Positions 1 through 11,999 of a DNA stretch of 64,000 nucleotides are shown one piece after another (position 1 is the first letter of the stretch; every line of letters starts with the position of its first letter). Position numbers and translations under genes: made by a program. The DNA comes from Cycas panzhihuaensis (lineage: Eukaryota > Cycadophyta). The stretch lies in NCBI GenBank assembly GCA_023213395.1, contig CM041465.1, positions 132,625,741 to 132,689,740 of the forward strand, in the 5' to 3' direction. The notes under the pieces were generated by a model. It saw only the letters and a program-made list of their open reading frames with translations, was not told the DNA's origin and did not search any database.

Positions 1-193
1 GATAATAAGAAGAGTTAAGTTTATTCATCTCAACAATTCTTTAGCTATTGTTCAGATTAATAAAAGGTCTATGCTTAGACCTGAATTTCTTGGTGTTCTT
101 TATTGAGAGCATGACTTATTTATGTTATTTATTCTTTGTATAGTTTAAAGTTTTGTTATCTTATTACTTCTATAGTTATATTTTCTCTTTATT
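1..193 (+). repeat. Element 1, 3' part of 5' LTR
   Basis: Bases 1-193 align with about 4592-4786. Shared blocks include aaaggtctatgcttagacct, ggtgttctttattgag and ttatattttctcttta. The first ~300 bp of the LTR lie outside the window. Confidence 0.85.
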
Positions 194-205
194 TAGAATC
201 AAAGC
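194..205 (+). other. Element 1 primer-binding site, degenerate
   Basis: tagaatcaaagc matches 9 of 12 bases of tggtatcagagc, the sequence complementary to plant initiator-Met tRNA used by most copia elements. It sits directly after the LTR end. The mismatches include G-to-A changes. Confidence 0.6.
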
Positions 206-268
206 TAAGGGTTTTAGTTTTGTGGGAAGCCATTTAGTAAGTGAGAGCCTTGTTTGGTAAACTTGAGT

Positions 269-1080
269 ATGAAGATCATGGAAAGCACTACAAAAATAGA
301 GATTGAAAAGTTTAATGGCCACAACTTTGAGTTATAGAATCTAAAGATGGAAGATATCCTCGTTGAGAAGGATTAGTAGATCATTGTAGCAAGAACAAAG
401 CCTTCAACTATGGGTGATAAAGACCAGAAGAAGCTTGATCGAAAAGTAATTAGTTTGATAAGGTTATGCCTTTCAGACACAGTGTTATTAAATGTTACCA
501 CAGAGTCTATTACCAAAGATCTATGGAGAAAGTTAGAGGCTTTGTATCAGACTAAGTCCCTAGTTAATAATCTATTTCTTTAGAAAAAGTTGTATTCACT
601 CAAGATGAGTAATAAAGATGCAGTTGTAGATAATCTCATTATATTTAACACCATGGTGAGGCAGTTTGTTTCTATTGGGGTAATAATATTTGAAAAAGAC
701 AAGTGTATTACCTTGTTATGTTTACTTCCTAATTCTTGGAATAATCTTGTGATGATGATTAGTAGTATGGTTGCTCCCACCCTAAAATTTAATGATGTTA
801 TTACTACTCTACTATAAGAAGAGACAAAGCAAAAATCTTCTAAGGATTATTCAAAAGAAGTATTAGTAGTGAGAGGTCAAATGTTGGATCACGACCAACA
901 AAGGCCTAGGAACAAATGTCCAAAATCTAGAGGAAAATCCAAATCTCCAGGCAAAGGCCCCTTGGTATGCTAGAGTTGTGGGAAGGTTGGCCATATAAAG
1001 AGCCATTGTTGAGTGAAGGTTGATAAGGGAAAGCCACTTAAAGTTACTTCTTCCACAATAGTCAAAGCCTTTGATGAAGT
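269..1080 (+). pseudogene. Element 1 gag (capsid and zinc knuckle), broken
   Basis: Gag would package the element RNA in cytoplasmic virus-like particles. The ATG at 269 opens a frame beginning MKIMESTTKIEIEKFNG, a typical copia gag start. In-frame stops interrupt it at about 335 (where Trp is usual), 376-381 and 581. The longest open piece is 590-817. A CCHC knuckle spans 968-1009 with all four ligands present (C-X2-C-X4-H-X4-C), but a stop lies between the first two cysteines. The frame then continues into protease, as in single-ORF copia elements. Confidence 0.85.
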
Positions 1081-1083
1081 TGA

Positions 1084-4000
1084 TGATAATGTTTATTTGT
1101 CAACCTCAAGTAATGTATTAAATGTTGAGTCTTGGTTAATTGCCTCTAGTGCTTCGCTTCATATTACTCCCCATAGGAACTAGTTTTGTGAATACATAAG
1201 TATTGATGGAGGTAAAATATTTCTTGGGGATCATTACCCATATAAAATTATGGGTCATGGTTGGGTGAAGGTTTAATTTAGAGATGGAAGGATTAAAACT
1301 ATCCTTAATATGAGTCATATTCCTAGTTTGGCTATGAGTCTATTGTCTATTAGTCAATTTGGTGATGTAGGAATAGAAGTGATTTTCAATAAAAATAGTT
1401 GTAGAATAGTTCAAGGAGATTTGGTGTTAGTAAGAGGGGTATGATTTGGAATACTATACAAGTTTGATACAAGCATGGTGTGTGTTGGTAGTTGTAGTCC
1501 AACTATTACAGAAAGTAGCAATAATGTAAGCAGGATTCAAATATCACTTGTTAGTAAAACTATAATGTGGCATCAGAGATTGGGCCATATATGAGAGACA
1601 GGACTCCGTGATTTTTCTCTAAAGGTATGGTTGAAGACATCTCTAAAATTAATGGCTCATTTGATTTTGATTTCTATGAGCATTGTGTGTATGGCAAACA
1701 AAATTCGGTTAGATTTTCTTCAAGCTCAAATAGAGCAAAGGGTATTCTATAATTAGTACACATCGTTGTTTTTGGACATGTTGATATGCTCTCATTAGGT
1801 GGGTGTAAATACTTTATCTCATTTATAAATGATTTCTCAAGAAAGACATGGTTATACTTTCTTAGGTAGAAATCTAAAGTATTAAGTAAATTCAAAGAAT
1901 TCAAGGCCTTGGTTGAGAATCATAGTGACAAATGAATCAAGGTATTGAGGATTGATAATGGAGGATAGTTTTGCTCAAATAAGTTTAAGTAGTTATGTAA
2001 GTAGTATGGGATAGCAAGGCAAAAGACAACTCTTTATATAACATAGCAAAATAGAGTTACTAAAAGAATGAATAGAGCCTTACTAGAGAGATTGAGGAGT
2101 ATACTTAGTACTACTATATTAGAGAAGAAATTCTAGGCTGAGGCTGTGATAACTATAAGCTACCTGATAAATAGATCACCAACAACTACCTTAGTATACA
2201 AAACACTTGAAGAAGTATAGTCTGGTAAGAAACCATCTCTTGGTCATATTTTTTGTTATGAAGCTTTTGTATATGTTCCTAGATAGCAAAGGACTAAGCT
2301 TGATTTAAAAGAATAAAAGACTATTTTCATTGGCTACAATGATGGTATTAAAGGTTATAAGCTTTATAATCTTGAAATACAAAAGGTGGTGTATAGTTGT
2401 GATGTTGTCCTTAGAGAGGAGTTTAAGCCTCTAAAGTAACATAAAGAACCAAAGGAGGAAGACTCTAAGAAGATATAATTTGAGGTAAGGGATAAAGATT
2501 TTGCATCAAAATATGAGTCAACTAAAGAGGAAGGACTAGTTGTAGAGGTAGCTCAACTTAAAGAACCTCACACCTTGAGGAGATCAACTCATGAGAGAAG
2601 ATAACCTAACAGGTATATTCCTGAAGACTTTCGTCACTCCTCTTTTGTTTTATCTATTATGTATGATAATCTAGGTATTATTCAGGAGGCTCTGGAGTCA
2701 AAAGAGAACCAACTCTAGATGAAGGCCATGCAAGAAGGCCTTAGATAAAAATAACATATGGGATTTGGTGGATCTGCCTAATGGTAGAAAACTTATTGAT
2801 AACAAATGGATCTTCAAGAAGAAGTTCCAAGAAAATAGTACTATAGAAAAGTATAAGGTTTGCTTGGTAGTAAAGGGTTATTCCTAAGTCAAGGGAATAG
2901 ATTTTGGTGAGGTATTTTCTCTTATTGTAAAAGTTGCTTCAATTAGATTTTTATTATCTATAGTAGCTACCTATGACCTTGAGGTAGATCAAATAGATGT
3001 GAAGACTGTATTTCTTCATAGTGACCTTGAGGAAGAAATTTATGTGTTACAGCCAAAAGGGTTTGAAGTTGTAGGAAAGGAGAATATGGTGCGTAGGTTA
3101 AAGAAGTCATTATATGGCTTTAAATAATCACTAAGGATGTGGTATCAAAAGTTTAATTTATATATATTGGCAAATGGCTTTGTACATAGCAAAGTATATC
3201 ATTGTGTTTATTATAAATAGGTTGGTGATCATTTTGTTATTTTGGCTTTATATATTGATGACATCCTTTTAGTTATTAATAATAAAGAAATGAACCAACT
3301 TGTGAAAGGCCAGCTGGCATCTCATTTTAAGATGAAGGACCTTGGGGTTATACATTTTATTTTGGGAATTGAGATTAAAAGTGATAGGAGAAATAGGAAT
3401 ATTTGGCTTAGCCAAAGATGGTACATTGAGATAATATTGTAGTGGTTTGGGTTACAAAATAGTAAACTAGTTAATATTCCTCTTTCTGTTGGTTTAAAAG
3501 TATTAGCTAAACAATGCCTAAAGACTCACAAAGAAGTTGAAGACATGACATTTTTCCCTTATGTTAGTGTTGTTGATAGCCTAATATATGCAGTAATTTA
3601 CACTCGACTAGACATTGCCCATGCAATAGGAGTAGTTAGCAGGTATATGTAAAACCCAAGTAGGAAGCATTGGGTAATTATGAAAAAGATTTTTAGGTAT
3701 CTATGTGATACATTGGACTATGGAAATTGTTATCAAGGAGATCCCATTGAGAGTAGAACAATGAACTTAAAAGGTTTTATTAATACTGGTTAGGTTAGAG
3801 ATCTTAATAGCAGAAGATCTATAAGCGGGTATGTTTTTACCCTTTATGGTAGCATAATTAGTTGGATGAGTAAAAGATAGCAAGTTGTGGCACTTTCTAG
3901 CATAGAAGTAGAGTATATAGTATCTACTCATGCATGCAAGGAAATAGTTCAGTTATAGAGATTATACACAGATATTGGCTTCAAGTAGGATGTTGTGAGG

Positions 4001-4255
4001 ATAGATTGTGGTAGTCAAAGTACAATCTAACTAGTAAAGAATTTTATTTTTCATGCTCAGTCAAAGCATATTGATGTGTAGTTCCATTTTATGAGAGAAA
4101 TGATTCAAGATCACAAAGTGAATTTATAAAAGATTGCTATACACAAGAATTCTATAGAGTCATTGACTAAGATTATTAGTACAAAAAAATTTAGATGGTG
4201 TAGAAATGCATTGGGTGTTTGTGATTTTAGTATTAAGTAGTTGTGTATGTAGGTT
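1084..4255 (+). pseudogene. Element 1 pol: protease, integrase, reverse transcriptase, RNase H, broken
   Basis: The protease core near 1133 reads WLIASSAS where DSGAS is expected, so the catalytic Asp is lost. GAG-pre-integrase starts with WHQRLGH at 1568. A +1-type frameshift follows before EHCVYGK (~1676), where the first Cys of the HHCC finger reads as Tyr. The integrase core is seen at HVDMLSLGG (~1778) and LRIDNGG (~1950). After another frameshift near 2735, RT has NKWIFKKK (~2803), YGFK then a stop (~3116, Gln usual) and the YIDD active-site box at 3251-3262. RNase H covers about 3770-4200 and includes ALSSIEVEY and QSKHIDV. Stops mostly replace Gln or Trp. Confidence 0.9.
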
Positions 4256-4273
4256 TCTTATAAAGTGTTCAAC

Positions 4274-4283
4274 AAGTAGGGGA
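4274..4283 (+). other. Element 1 polypurine tract (putative)
   Basis: The purine run aagtagggga comes just after the end of RNase H and before the 3' LTR, the place where plus-strand synthesis is primed in LTR elements. The exact LTR start is not fixed because the 5' LTR start lies outside the window. Confidence 0.5.
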
Positions 4284-4786
4284 TTTTTAGATATATTGAA
4301 CATTTTGCAAGTATTATATGGATATAGGTGTTACACCTGAGCCCCTTTGTGGGGTTTGGGGGGCCTTACAAGGGCCCCCGGCTAGGGGGTCTAAGGGGCT
4401 AGCAACCCCTCAAGTGGGGGTTCAGGGGCAGGAACCCCCAAGAAATTTTTTTGGGTGTCTTATATGGGTCTTTGACAACCCATGGTTTATACCCATTGTA
4501 TTGTAAAACCACAAGGTGGTATCTTGTAATGTTATGTCTATATATTCTTATGTAACAGCACATGTAACATGGTTATGGATAAGTCTTTAATGAGTCAATG
4601 AGAAGAGTTGGGGTTTATTCATCTCTGTAATTCTTTAGCTATTGCACAGATTAATAAAAGGTCTATGCTTAGACCTAAATCTCCCGGTGTTCTTTATTGA
4701 GTGCTTGACTTGTTTATGCTATTAGTTCTTTGTATGGTTTAAAGTTCTGTTATTACATTACTTCTAGAGTTATATTTTCTCTTTAA
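4284..4786 (+). repeat. Element 1 3' LTR (left end approximate)
   Basis: The last ~195 bp pair with bases 1-193. It starts after the purine run at 4274 and contains a G/C-rich block (4335-4445) unlike the rest of the window. It also contains a possible TATA-like stretch (tctatatattctta at 4537) and aataaa-type signals within attaataaaaggtc (~4650). Confidence 0.75.
4335..4445 (+). repeat. GC-rich block with clustered G and C runs inside the element 1 LTR
   Basis: About 110 bp carry runs of four or more G (for example ggggtttggggggcc and ctagggggtctaagggg) alternating with C runs (gagcccc, agggcccccgg, caacccctc, aaccccc). These can pair into stem-loops or form G-quadruplexes. It is the most GC-rich stretch in the window. 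A 62-codon ORF crossing it (4318-4506) has no recognisable domain and is probably chance. Confidence 0.7.
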
Positions 4787-4841
4787 TTTATAAAATATCA
4801 TCTTTGATGCATTAATAAGTCAACATTGTAATATATTCTAG

Positions 4842-7800
4842 TTAATTGATTTAAGTGCCTCTCAACATATGACTAGTTTAGAATAACTTCTCACTGATAT
4901 AAGACTGATTTAGGATCAATTAGTTATTTTTGGGGGTAATATTATTTTAGAGGTCACCAAGATTGGTAATATTCCTATTTTATTAAAGAGTTATGATACT
5001 TCATATCATTTCAATAATGTTTTTTATGTACCTAGTATGACACATAACCTATTATCTGTTAGCCAAATAAGTAAGCAAAACTTTGATGTTTTGTTTAGTC
5101 ATCTTAGAAAATGCCTAATTATATATCTAAATAGAAACCTAATTGGCTTAAGATATGAATATCATGAACTATACAAGTTTGATGCTATAACTAGACCTTT
5201 GATCCAGTCATATAAATTTGGTTCTTATAGTAATTCAACTTTCACTTCTAATACTTCTACTTTAACTTTAAATCTAGATGAGCAATTTGCTTTAAAAGTA
5301 TTTATTTCTCAAAGACTCCTGAAAGACTAATTATAGCAACAATGCCTAGGTTATTTAAATATGAATAGCCTTCATCTAATTTATAAACTAAATATAGTAC
5401 ATAGTACAGAAAATATAAAGTAGACTAAATGTACTTATGAGGCTTGTATTATGGGAAAATATCATCAAGCTCCATTCAAGTCAAATGAAAGCGCTTAGTA
5501 TGCTAAGGAACCTTTAGGCCTGGTACATTCAGATATCTATGGGCCTAAGTCACAAGCATCTTTTGGAGGCTACTAATCTTTCATTATATTCATTAATGGT
5601 TATTTTAGAAAAGTGTGAGTCTATTTTCTAAAGTAGAAATCACATGCCTTTGATAAATTCAATGAATTCAAGCATGACACTAAATTAGAAATCTGAAAAA
5701 CTAATCAAAATTCTTCATTGTGATAATGTGGGTGAATATATATCAAATGAATTCACCCAAATTTATAAGGATAATAATATCAAATGACAGTTTTTTAACC
5801 CCTTATACACCTCAATAAAATAGTGTTGTTGAGAGAATGAATTGTACCTTAGTTAGTAAAGGTAAAGCCATGCTTGCTGCTAAGAATTTAGGACTTTAAT
5901 TCTGGGTTGAAGCCTTTCATATAGTTGCTTATCTCATAAATATAATTTCAACCAAGATAGTAGTCAATATTACTCCTAAGGAGGCTTGGCCAAGTCAAAA
6001 GCCCATAGTCTCACATTTATACACTTTTGGTTATACAACATACATGCTCATATTGAAAGAACAAACTGAAAAACTAGATGATAAAAGAAGGAAATGTATC
6101 TTTATTAGTTATCAGCCTAGTTGTAAAGTATATAAATTATATGATCGTGCCATTATACAAATATATACATCTCAAGATGTTATTTTTTCATAAGAGAACT
6201 GGGATTTGGATGTCATATAAATCTCATTTTTTTATTATTACTCTATAAAGCACATATTACTCCTCCTACTCCTCAAAGTATTCTTGTAGAATAAATGCCT
6301 CTTACATCATCTTACACTCCTAGTACATCATCTATACCACCTTCCTCTACATTTACATTTACTCAAATTAGTCCTATAAAAGACATCCAAGATAAGGCTA
6401 CTTCAAACTGGCTTCTTAAATACTATAGGCAAACAATCTCTTTTACTCCTTCACCACCTTAACAAATAAAGAGGTAATATAAATATAGGTCATCCACCAA
6501 CTTCACCTTAATAGAAGAAGTAATGTGAGTTACTAAACCAACCACTTTTGAAGAAGTTATTATAGATCAAAAGTGATAAGCTACTATGAATGAAGAGATG
6601 GACTTTATCTTACAAAATGATACATGGAAGCTAATTGAGCTGCCTAAATATAAGAAACCTATTGATTACAGATGGATATACAAAATAAAATTTCATACAA
6701 ATAGATCCATTTAGTAGCATAAAGCACATTTGGTCACAAAAGGTTTCAAACAAGTTGAAGATGTTGGCTATGAAGACATATTTACACCAATAGTTAATAT
6801 GACCACTATCAGGCTTATTTTGGCAGTTGTAGCTCAATTTAATTGGCATGTTTATCGAATGGATATAAAGAGTACCTCCTTAAATGGTGATTTATAGGAG
6901 GAAATATATTTAAGTCAACCTTCTAACTTTATTATTTGAGAAAAAAAAACACCTGGTCTATAAGCTAAAAATGACATTGTATGGTCTTAAGTAATCACCT
7001 TATGTTTAGTACATGAAAATTGATGAATATTTTTAAAAGCATGGACTCATATACTCATCTTTAGATCTAAATTTATATATCTAAATCCATAATGGTTTGA
7101 TCTCTCTAGTTATACTTTACATTGATGATTTGTTAATAATTAGTAATGGCACAAAGCAGATTACATATCTCTAAGGAGAACTAAATAATAGCTTTAAGAT
7201 GACTACCATCAAGTTGCTTCACTACTTTCTTAGTATGGAAGTTTGGGAAGAGCTTCCTCTCACTATCTAAATATACAAAAGAGATCCTTAAAAGGTTTAA
7301 TATAGAAGAATATAAACCATTGCCAACTCCAATTAAGATAGGATTAAAATTGGGTATTGATAAGCATGAAAAACCTATGGATCCTATATTATATAAGTAA
7401 CTTGTAGGGAAATTAATTTACCTCACTCATACTTGACCTAGTATTGAATATGATATTGGGATCTACTCAAGGTTCATAACGCAACACAAGTATTCATATT
7501 AAAAAGTATCACTAAGGATCTTAAGATACCTTTAGGATTCTCTCCAGTTTAGACTTAATTATTGTCATGTGGATAATATTTTATTGATAGGTTATATAAA
7601 TGTAGATAGGGTTGGATGCAAAGATAGTTATAAATCAACCTCATGCTACTATTTTAACCCAAATTCTACTTTAGTTTTATGATTTAAAAAGTATCCTACT
7701 ATTACTACATTTCCAACTAAAGTTAACTATAAAGCTATTATTAATACAACTACTAAGGCTATCTGGCTTAGAGGATTCTTAAAGAGCTTGGAATTAGTCA

Positions 7801-8070
7801 GACACAAGTTACATTACTATTCTGTGTTAATCAAAGCATTCTTAAATTGACTACAAATCCTGTATTCCATGCTAAGACAAAATACATCAAGGTATACCAT
7901 CACTTCATTAAGAAGCACGTACAAGATGGTGAAATAGATTTGGTCTATAAGTCAACAATGATCAAATAGTAGATGTCTTCAAAAATGCACTCTCTTGTGA
8001 TAAATTTGAAAGGTTTAAACTTGGCCTTAATATCAGAATTAATGAACTCATCACTAAAGAAGGAAGATAG
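4842..8070 (+). pseudogene. Element 2 pol: protease to RNase H, 5' truncated and broken
   Basis: The first recognisable motif is IDLSASQHMT at 4845-4874, a protease active site of the IDSGASDHMT type with Asp kept. MTHNLLSVSQISKQN follows at 5037. The HHCC finger near 5340 is damaged: its LGH reads LGY and a stop stands at the usual Trp. Integrase is seen at VHSDIYGP (~5525) and CDNVGEY (~5714). RT begins near 6560 (NDTWKLIELPKYKK at 6616) with the YIDD box at 7118-7129. RNase H runs to about 8050. Stops and frameshifts occur throughout. Gag and the 5' LTR are absent, presumably left of element 1. The duplication breakpoint falls at 6611-6618, inside RT. Confidence 0.85.
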
Positions 8071-8549
8071 TAGAATTAATTTTAAATGTTTATTGATTCT
8101 TAATTGTTTTATTGTAATACAAACTTGTAACATATTATAAAGTTAATTTATATTGAGGGTATTACTGTCATGAATGGTTTGAGTCATAACTTAATATTGT
8201 GAGCCTATGTGTATAAGGGCTTTTTTGTTCACAACATTAGAATAATGTAAATTTGATTCAATCATGCAAGGTGCCAATTATCACCTTGCATGATCTTCCA
8301 TTTATTATTCTGTAAACCTCTTGTAACTTTTTTTTTTTTGTTGCATATATGAGGTATTATATGTAAAGAGTGTATTGTAATAGATCTTCATGTGATTAAT
8401 GAAAGTGAGATTATATTGGAGCTTTTAATTAATTCATCGTCTCCTTGTTTATTGAATGTTTTAATATGTATGTACGAGTGGGATTGGAACTTGGGTCAAA
8501 ACCATGATTGATTTTCCTACTTTCAGTTAGGACAAATAATGTATATATT

Positions 8550-8560
8550 AAGGGAGGGTG
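8550..8560 (+). other. Element 2 polypurine tract and start of its 3' LTR
   Basis: The tract aagggaggg (8550-8558) is followed by tgttagaagt, a TG-starting LTR edge in the expected place about 480 bp after RNase H. The far LTR end cannot be set because the 5' LTR is not in the window. Counterpart in copy B: LTR start at 36527. Confidence 0.65.
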
Positions 8561-9560
8561 TTAGAAGTATTTAATATTTACATATTAGACTAGGATTATA
8601 ACCTTAAGTTATGAGCATCCCTTTCTATATGTTGTATTATTAGTAATTTTTAATTACTATATTTGAATGATGAGTCATAGGGATTACTTAATCATTTAAT
8701 ACATTCATCACTTCAAGTTTGTATGTAGAGTACATTTATTGTAGTGTTAATATGCACATCAGTTATGTTATAATTTAGAATTAGATGAAGATAAATATAA
8801 GATATGCTTCTAAAACTATCTTTCTAAGTATAATTGTCACTATCTTTCTCAATTAGATCTTGGTTTTTATGTCAATAATATCTCGGGCACTTGTAATATA
8901 GGTTTATATTTATGTCAAGTGATAATAGAGGAAGGAAAAGAAGGATTAGTAAGGGGGAGAAGTTACAAAGCAAATCATGACTATAAACTCCTAGATACAT
9001 GGTAATATCTAAAGCACTCACAAAATGTGCTCTTGCATAATCCAAGTGATAAAATGAAAGGATAAATAGCAAAAATCATAAGCAAGGTATTTACAAAGTA
9101 AATCATAATCATTGGATTATGAGATATATGTTTGCATCCTAGTATATGTGTAACAAAGGCCCATGCTCATTTGGAATAATATTGGAAAGGCCAAATTATA
9201 AAGTAGTGACTTGTAAAATAAATAGTATTCCTCAATGCTTAAGCATGTGGTGGCATTAAGGTGGCTTTATAAAAGGTACCTTACACTCATTTAAAATGAA
9301 GGAAAAAGGATAATATGAGTAAGCCATGAGATGATATTTTATGGGGAGGAATCAAGACTACACAATTAAGGATATGTTTGAAATATCTAAAGATTCCATA
9401 GCTAATAAACACATAAATAGGGCAAAGGGGGTGGTTTATTCATAAATTTAAAGCATTTATAAGGCATGAATTTATGAGAAAGTGATGATATGATAAAAGG
9501 TTATTAATTATAAATGTGATAGTGTCATTGATTAGTGGGTCTAAAATGTTGGATTTAAAA
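8561..9560. other. No gene seen; LTR of element 2 and undefined AT-rich sequence
   Basis: The 3' LTR of element 2 begins here and ends at an unknown point. Short ORFs on the minus strand (for example 8872-9072) have no recognisable motif. I see no tRNA or other RNA gene. Confidence 0.5.
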
Positions 9561-9561
9561 T

Positions 9562-9871
9562 GTAGCATAGTAATAATAAAAAGATAGAATGAGTGACAGA
9601 ACAATGAAATGGAGTACTAGAATGATAAAACATGTGTAAGTTAACACAAAAAATTAGGTAGAATAGATAAACTTCAAATTAGGTGAAGATGATATACATA
9701 CTTATAATATAACTTACCACATATGTAAGAACCCTCAATGGTCAACCATTGTATGCTATCATATATTTTTATGTGGTACACAACCCAAGGATACTTATAA
9801 TATAAAATATAAATAATGTGTCTAAGAGTGTGAATATGGGTTAAACATATAATTAGATATTACATCCAACA
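9562..9871 (-). repeat. Putative 3' LTR of minus-strand element 3 (right edge clear, left edge approximate)
   Basis: The right edge reads catccaaca, followed by the C/T run ttccccctt at 9872-9880. On the minus strand this is aagggggaa then TGTTGGATG, a polypurine tract running into an LTR start. The left limit is only a guess from a TG at 9562. No matching partner LTR is visible. Copy B edge at 37838. Confidence 0.45.
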
Positions 9872-10226
9872 TTCCCCCTTATAGTAGATAATTACATTAA
9901 AAAAAATTATATCAAGTGATAAATATGAGTATTCAAATCTACTAGAACAAGCTACTATAATAAGATAAACTATTATTGAAATCCATATAAAATGAACTCC
10001 ATATATTAGATCACATAGGTAACTAACCACTATAACCACTGGTTAGCTATGATGCTTCTTTGTATATATGGTATAGTCAACTCCACCTTAGGAATACGTC
10101 ATCATATGTAGTCAAATAGGTAAGTTGAAGAACAATGTAAGAGTAACTAAAAAGGGGGTTTTATCTCTTACCAATATAGGACAATACAAGCAGCTCTTTA
10201 ATTATAATAGCTAGAAACAAAGGGAT

Positions 10227-10320
10227 ACTATGGGCTTACAAAGGCACTATGGCCTCAAATTTACTACTATGGGCTTACAAATGCCTCAATGGGCCATAAA
10301 TTACCTCTATGGTCTATAAT
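10227..10320. repeat. Short tandem repeat, 39-bp period
   Basis: The unit beginning actatgggcttacaaa occurs at 10227 and 10266. A weaker third start (tctatggtctat) comes about 40 bp later. The same array is in copy B at about 38190-38285. Confidence 0.6.
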
Positions 10321-10569
10321 ATCCAATAATAAAATATCATAGACACAATTAAAAATAGATGTGACTCAAATATAATAATCAATGATTCTTTCCAATGATA
10401 AATTTTAACATATTTTTAACAAATATGGATTCTTTAGAGCTTGAAATAAGTCAATATGATAAATTTTATATTTTATTCCCCTATTTAGGATATATTACAT
10501 CAAAATAATATGCAAAAAATAATATGGAACCTTAAAAAATATATAAATTTGCCTGATAATAATGAAAAA

Positions 10570-10752
<183 letters not shown>

Positions 10753-10879
10753 GAATTTAACTTAAAATATTTACATTAAATCAACTATAAAAGATATCAA
10801 GTAACCTACCAAATTAAAGCTCTCTTAGTTATAAATCTAATGCAACTAACAAGACTAAAAATAGAGTCTCTTAGCTCAA

Positions 10880-11480
10880 GTTATAACTCAAGAAATGGAG
10901 ATGACTCCTTGAGCTCTAAATCATATATATATATGATAGCCTTAGTGCATAATAAATCATATACATCCATGTCTTTTATCATAGATTTAGGTTTTTTAAC
11001 AAAAATTCTATTAACTTACTTAACAACTCCATTTTGTTAAGGATTATAAGTAGTAGTAATCTACCTTATGATTTTATGGTCCTTGCAAAATTGATTAAAT
11101 TCATTCAAAGTGTACTTACCACCACTACCAATCCACAAGATCTTAATTTTATCTAGACTTTCATTTTCTATTAACATCCTAAACTATTTAAAATAGGTGA
11201 AAGCTTGTGATTTCTCCTTTAATAGAAAACCTAAACATTTGTGAAAAGTCATCAATGAAAGTGATAAAATATAGTCATTGATCCATAAAAATGTAAATGA
11301 ACTAATCTAAGCTTTTCTCTAGCTCTCCATGTTTTTTTTTTCTTTGAAATAACTTGTTATGTTATTTTGTAAATATACAAGGTGTTTTTTTTCAAATATA
11401 TAGGGTTCACATAAATAGTTTTCAACTTTTATTAAAGAAAGACCACACACCATTTTTAACTTATATATCAATTAGAGACT
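10880..11480 (-). pseudogene. Element 3 integrase fragment (copia), minus strand
   Basis: Reading the complement leftward from about 11160 gives IKILWIGSGGKYTLNEF, the conserved LRSDNGGEYTS-NEF block with the catalytic Asp changed to Ser. QFCKDHKIIR and then NP-stop-QNGVVK (family NPQQNGVAER) follow. In-frame stops replace Gln and Arg. No RT or RNase H follows further left, so the element is internally deleted or interrupted. The copy B counterpart is about 38750-39350. Confidence 0.75.
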
Positions 11481-11639
11481 AAAGTAGTTCAAATGACCCT
11501 TTTATTCGTGCCATAATAATTTTTGCTTTAGAGTTATACTAAAGAATGCTATTTGTACTTTAGAGTGTCCTTATAATTTATATAGATTATTATCCCTAAT
11601 CCCTTTATTTACAATCTTATTTTATTTGTCTTAGGATAT

Positions 11640-11950
11640 GCATTGTTCTAAAGCAAATATAATAGTCATCTTCTATGGTTCAATTTCACTTGTAGAAATA
11701 ATATTTGACTTTAAATTAGGCATGCATAAAATATTCTCTAGTAATGTTATTCACTATTTAGTATGATAAATAGTACCTTTTACAACTCTTGCAACCTCTA
11801 AATCGATGTTATCCTAAATGGTGATATTTTTATTCATCTCTTGTATCTTATAAAACCATTATATTATGATAGTTATGTGTCTCAATGTACCTAGATTAAT
11901 AAACTAAACCTCATGTATATCAAACCTTATCTTATATACAGTAATGAATA
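11640..11950 (-). pseudogene. Element 3 protease fragment, minus strand
   Basis: The complement reads WLINLGTLRHIT near 11915 (family WLIDSGAS-HMT; Asp replaced by Asn) and LCMPNLKSNIIS near 11720 (family VLYVPNLKKNLLS). Stops and frameshifts are present. It lies between gag and integrase in the normal copia order. Copy B counterpart about 39510-39820. Confidence 0.6.
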
Positions 11951-11999
11951 GTTGCTTTGTTATTTCAATAAGTTCATTCTCTACTATATTTGTCATGTT

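Larger units (their letters stand above)
1..4786 (+). mobile_element. Element 1: near-complete Ty1/copia LTR retrotransposon, 5' LTR cut by the window edge
   Basis: The order is partial LTR, degenerate primer site, gag, protease, integrase, RT, RNase H, polypurine tract, LTR. Domain order (integrase before RT) defines copia. The internal region of about 4.1 kb has normal size. Protein resemblance is to the TNT1/Tork-like group, from memory of the family and tentative. Its 3' end abuts protease-like sequence of element 2, whose 5' part is missing here. Element 1 has therefore probably inserted into element 2, with the rest of element 2 left of the window. The element lies outside the duplicated unit. 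Confidence 0.9.

Noticed and set aside
580-780. Minus-strand ORFs opposite gag and pol (for example 580-780, 14952-15245, 23870-24070)
   Set aside because: Shadows of the retroelement frames on the other strand.
4318-4506. 62-codon ORF across the GC-rich LTR block
   Set aside because: Lies inside an LTR, compositional artefact of G/C runs, no family likeness.
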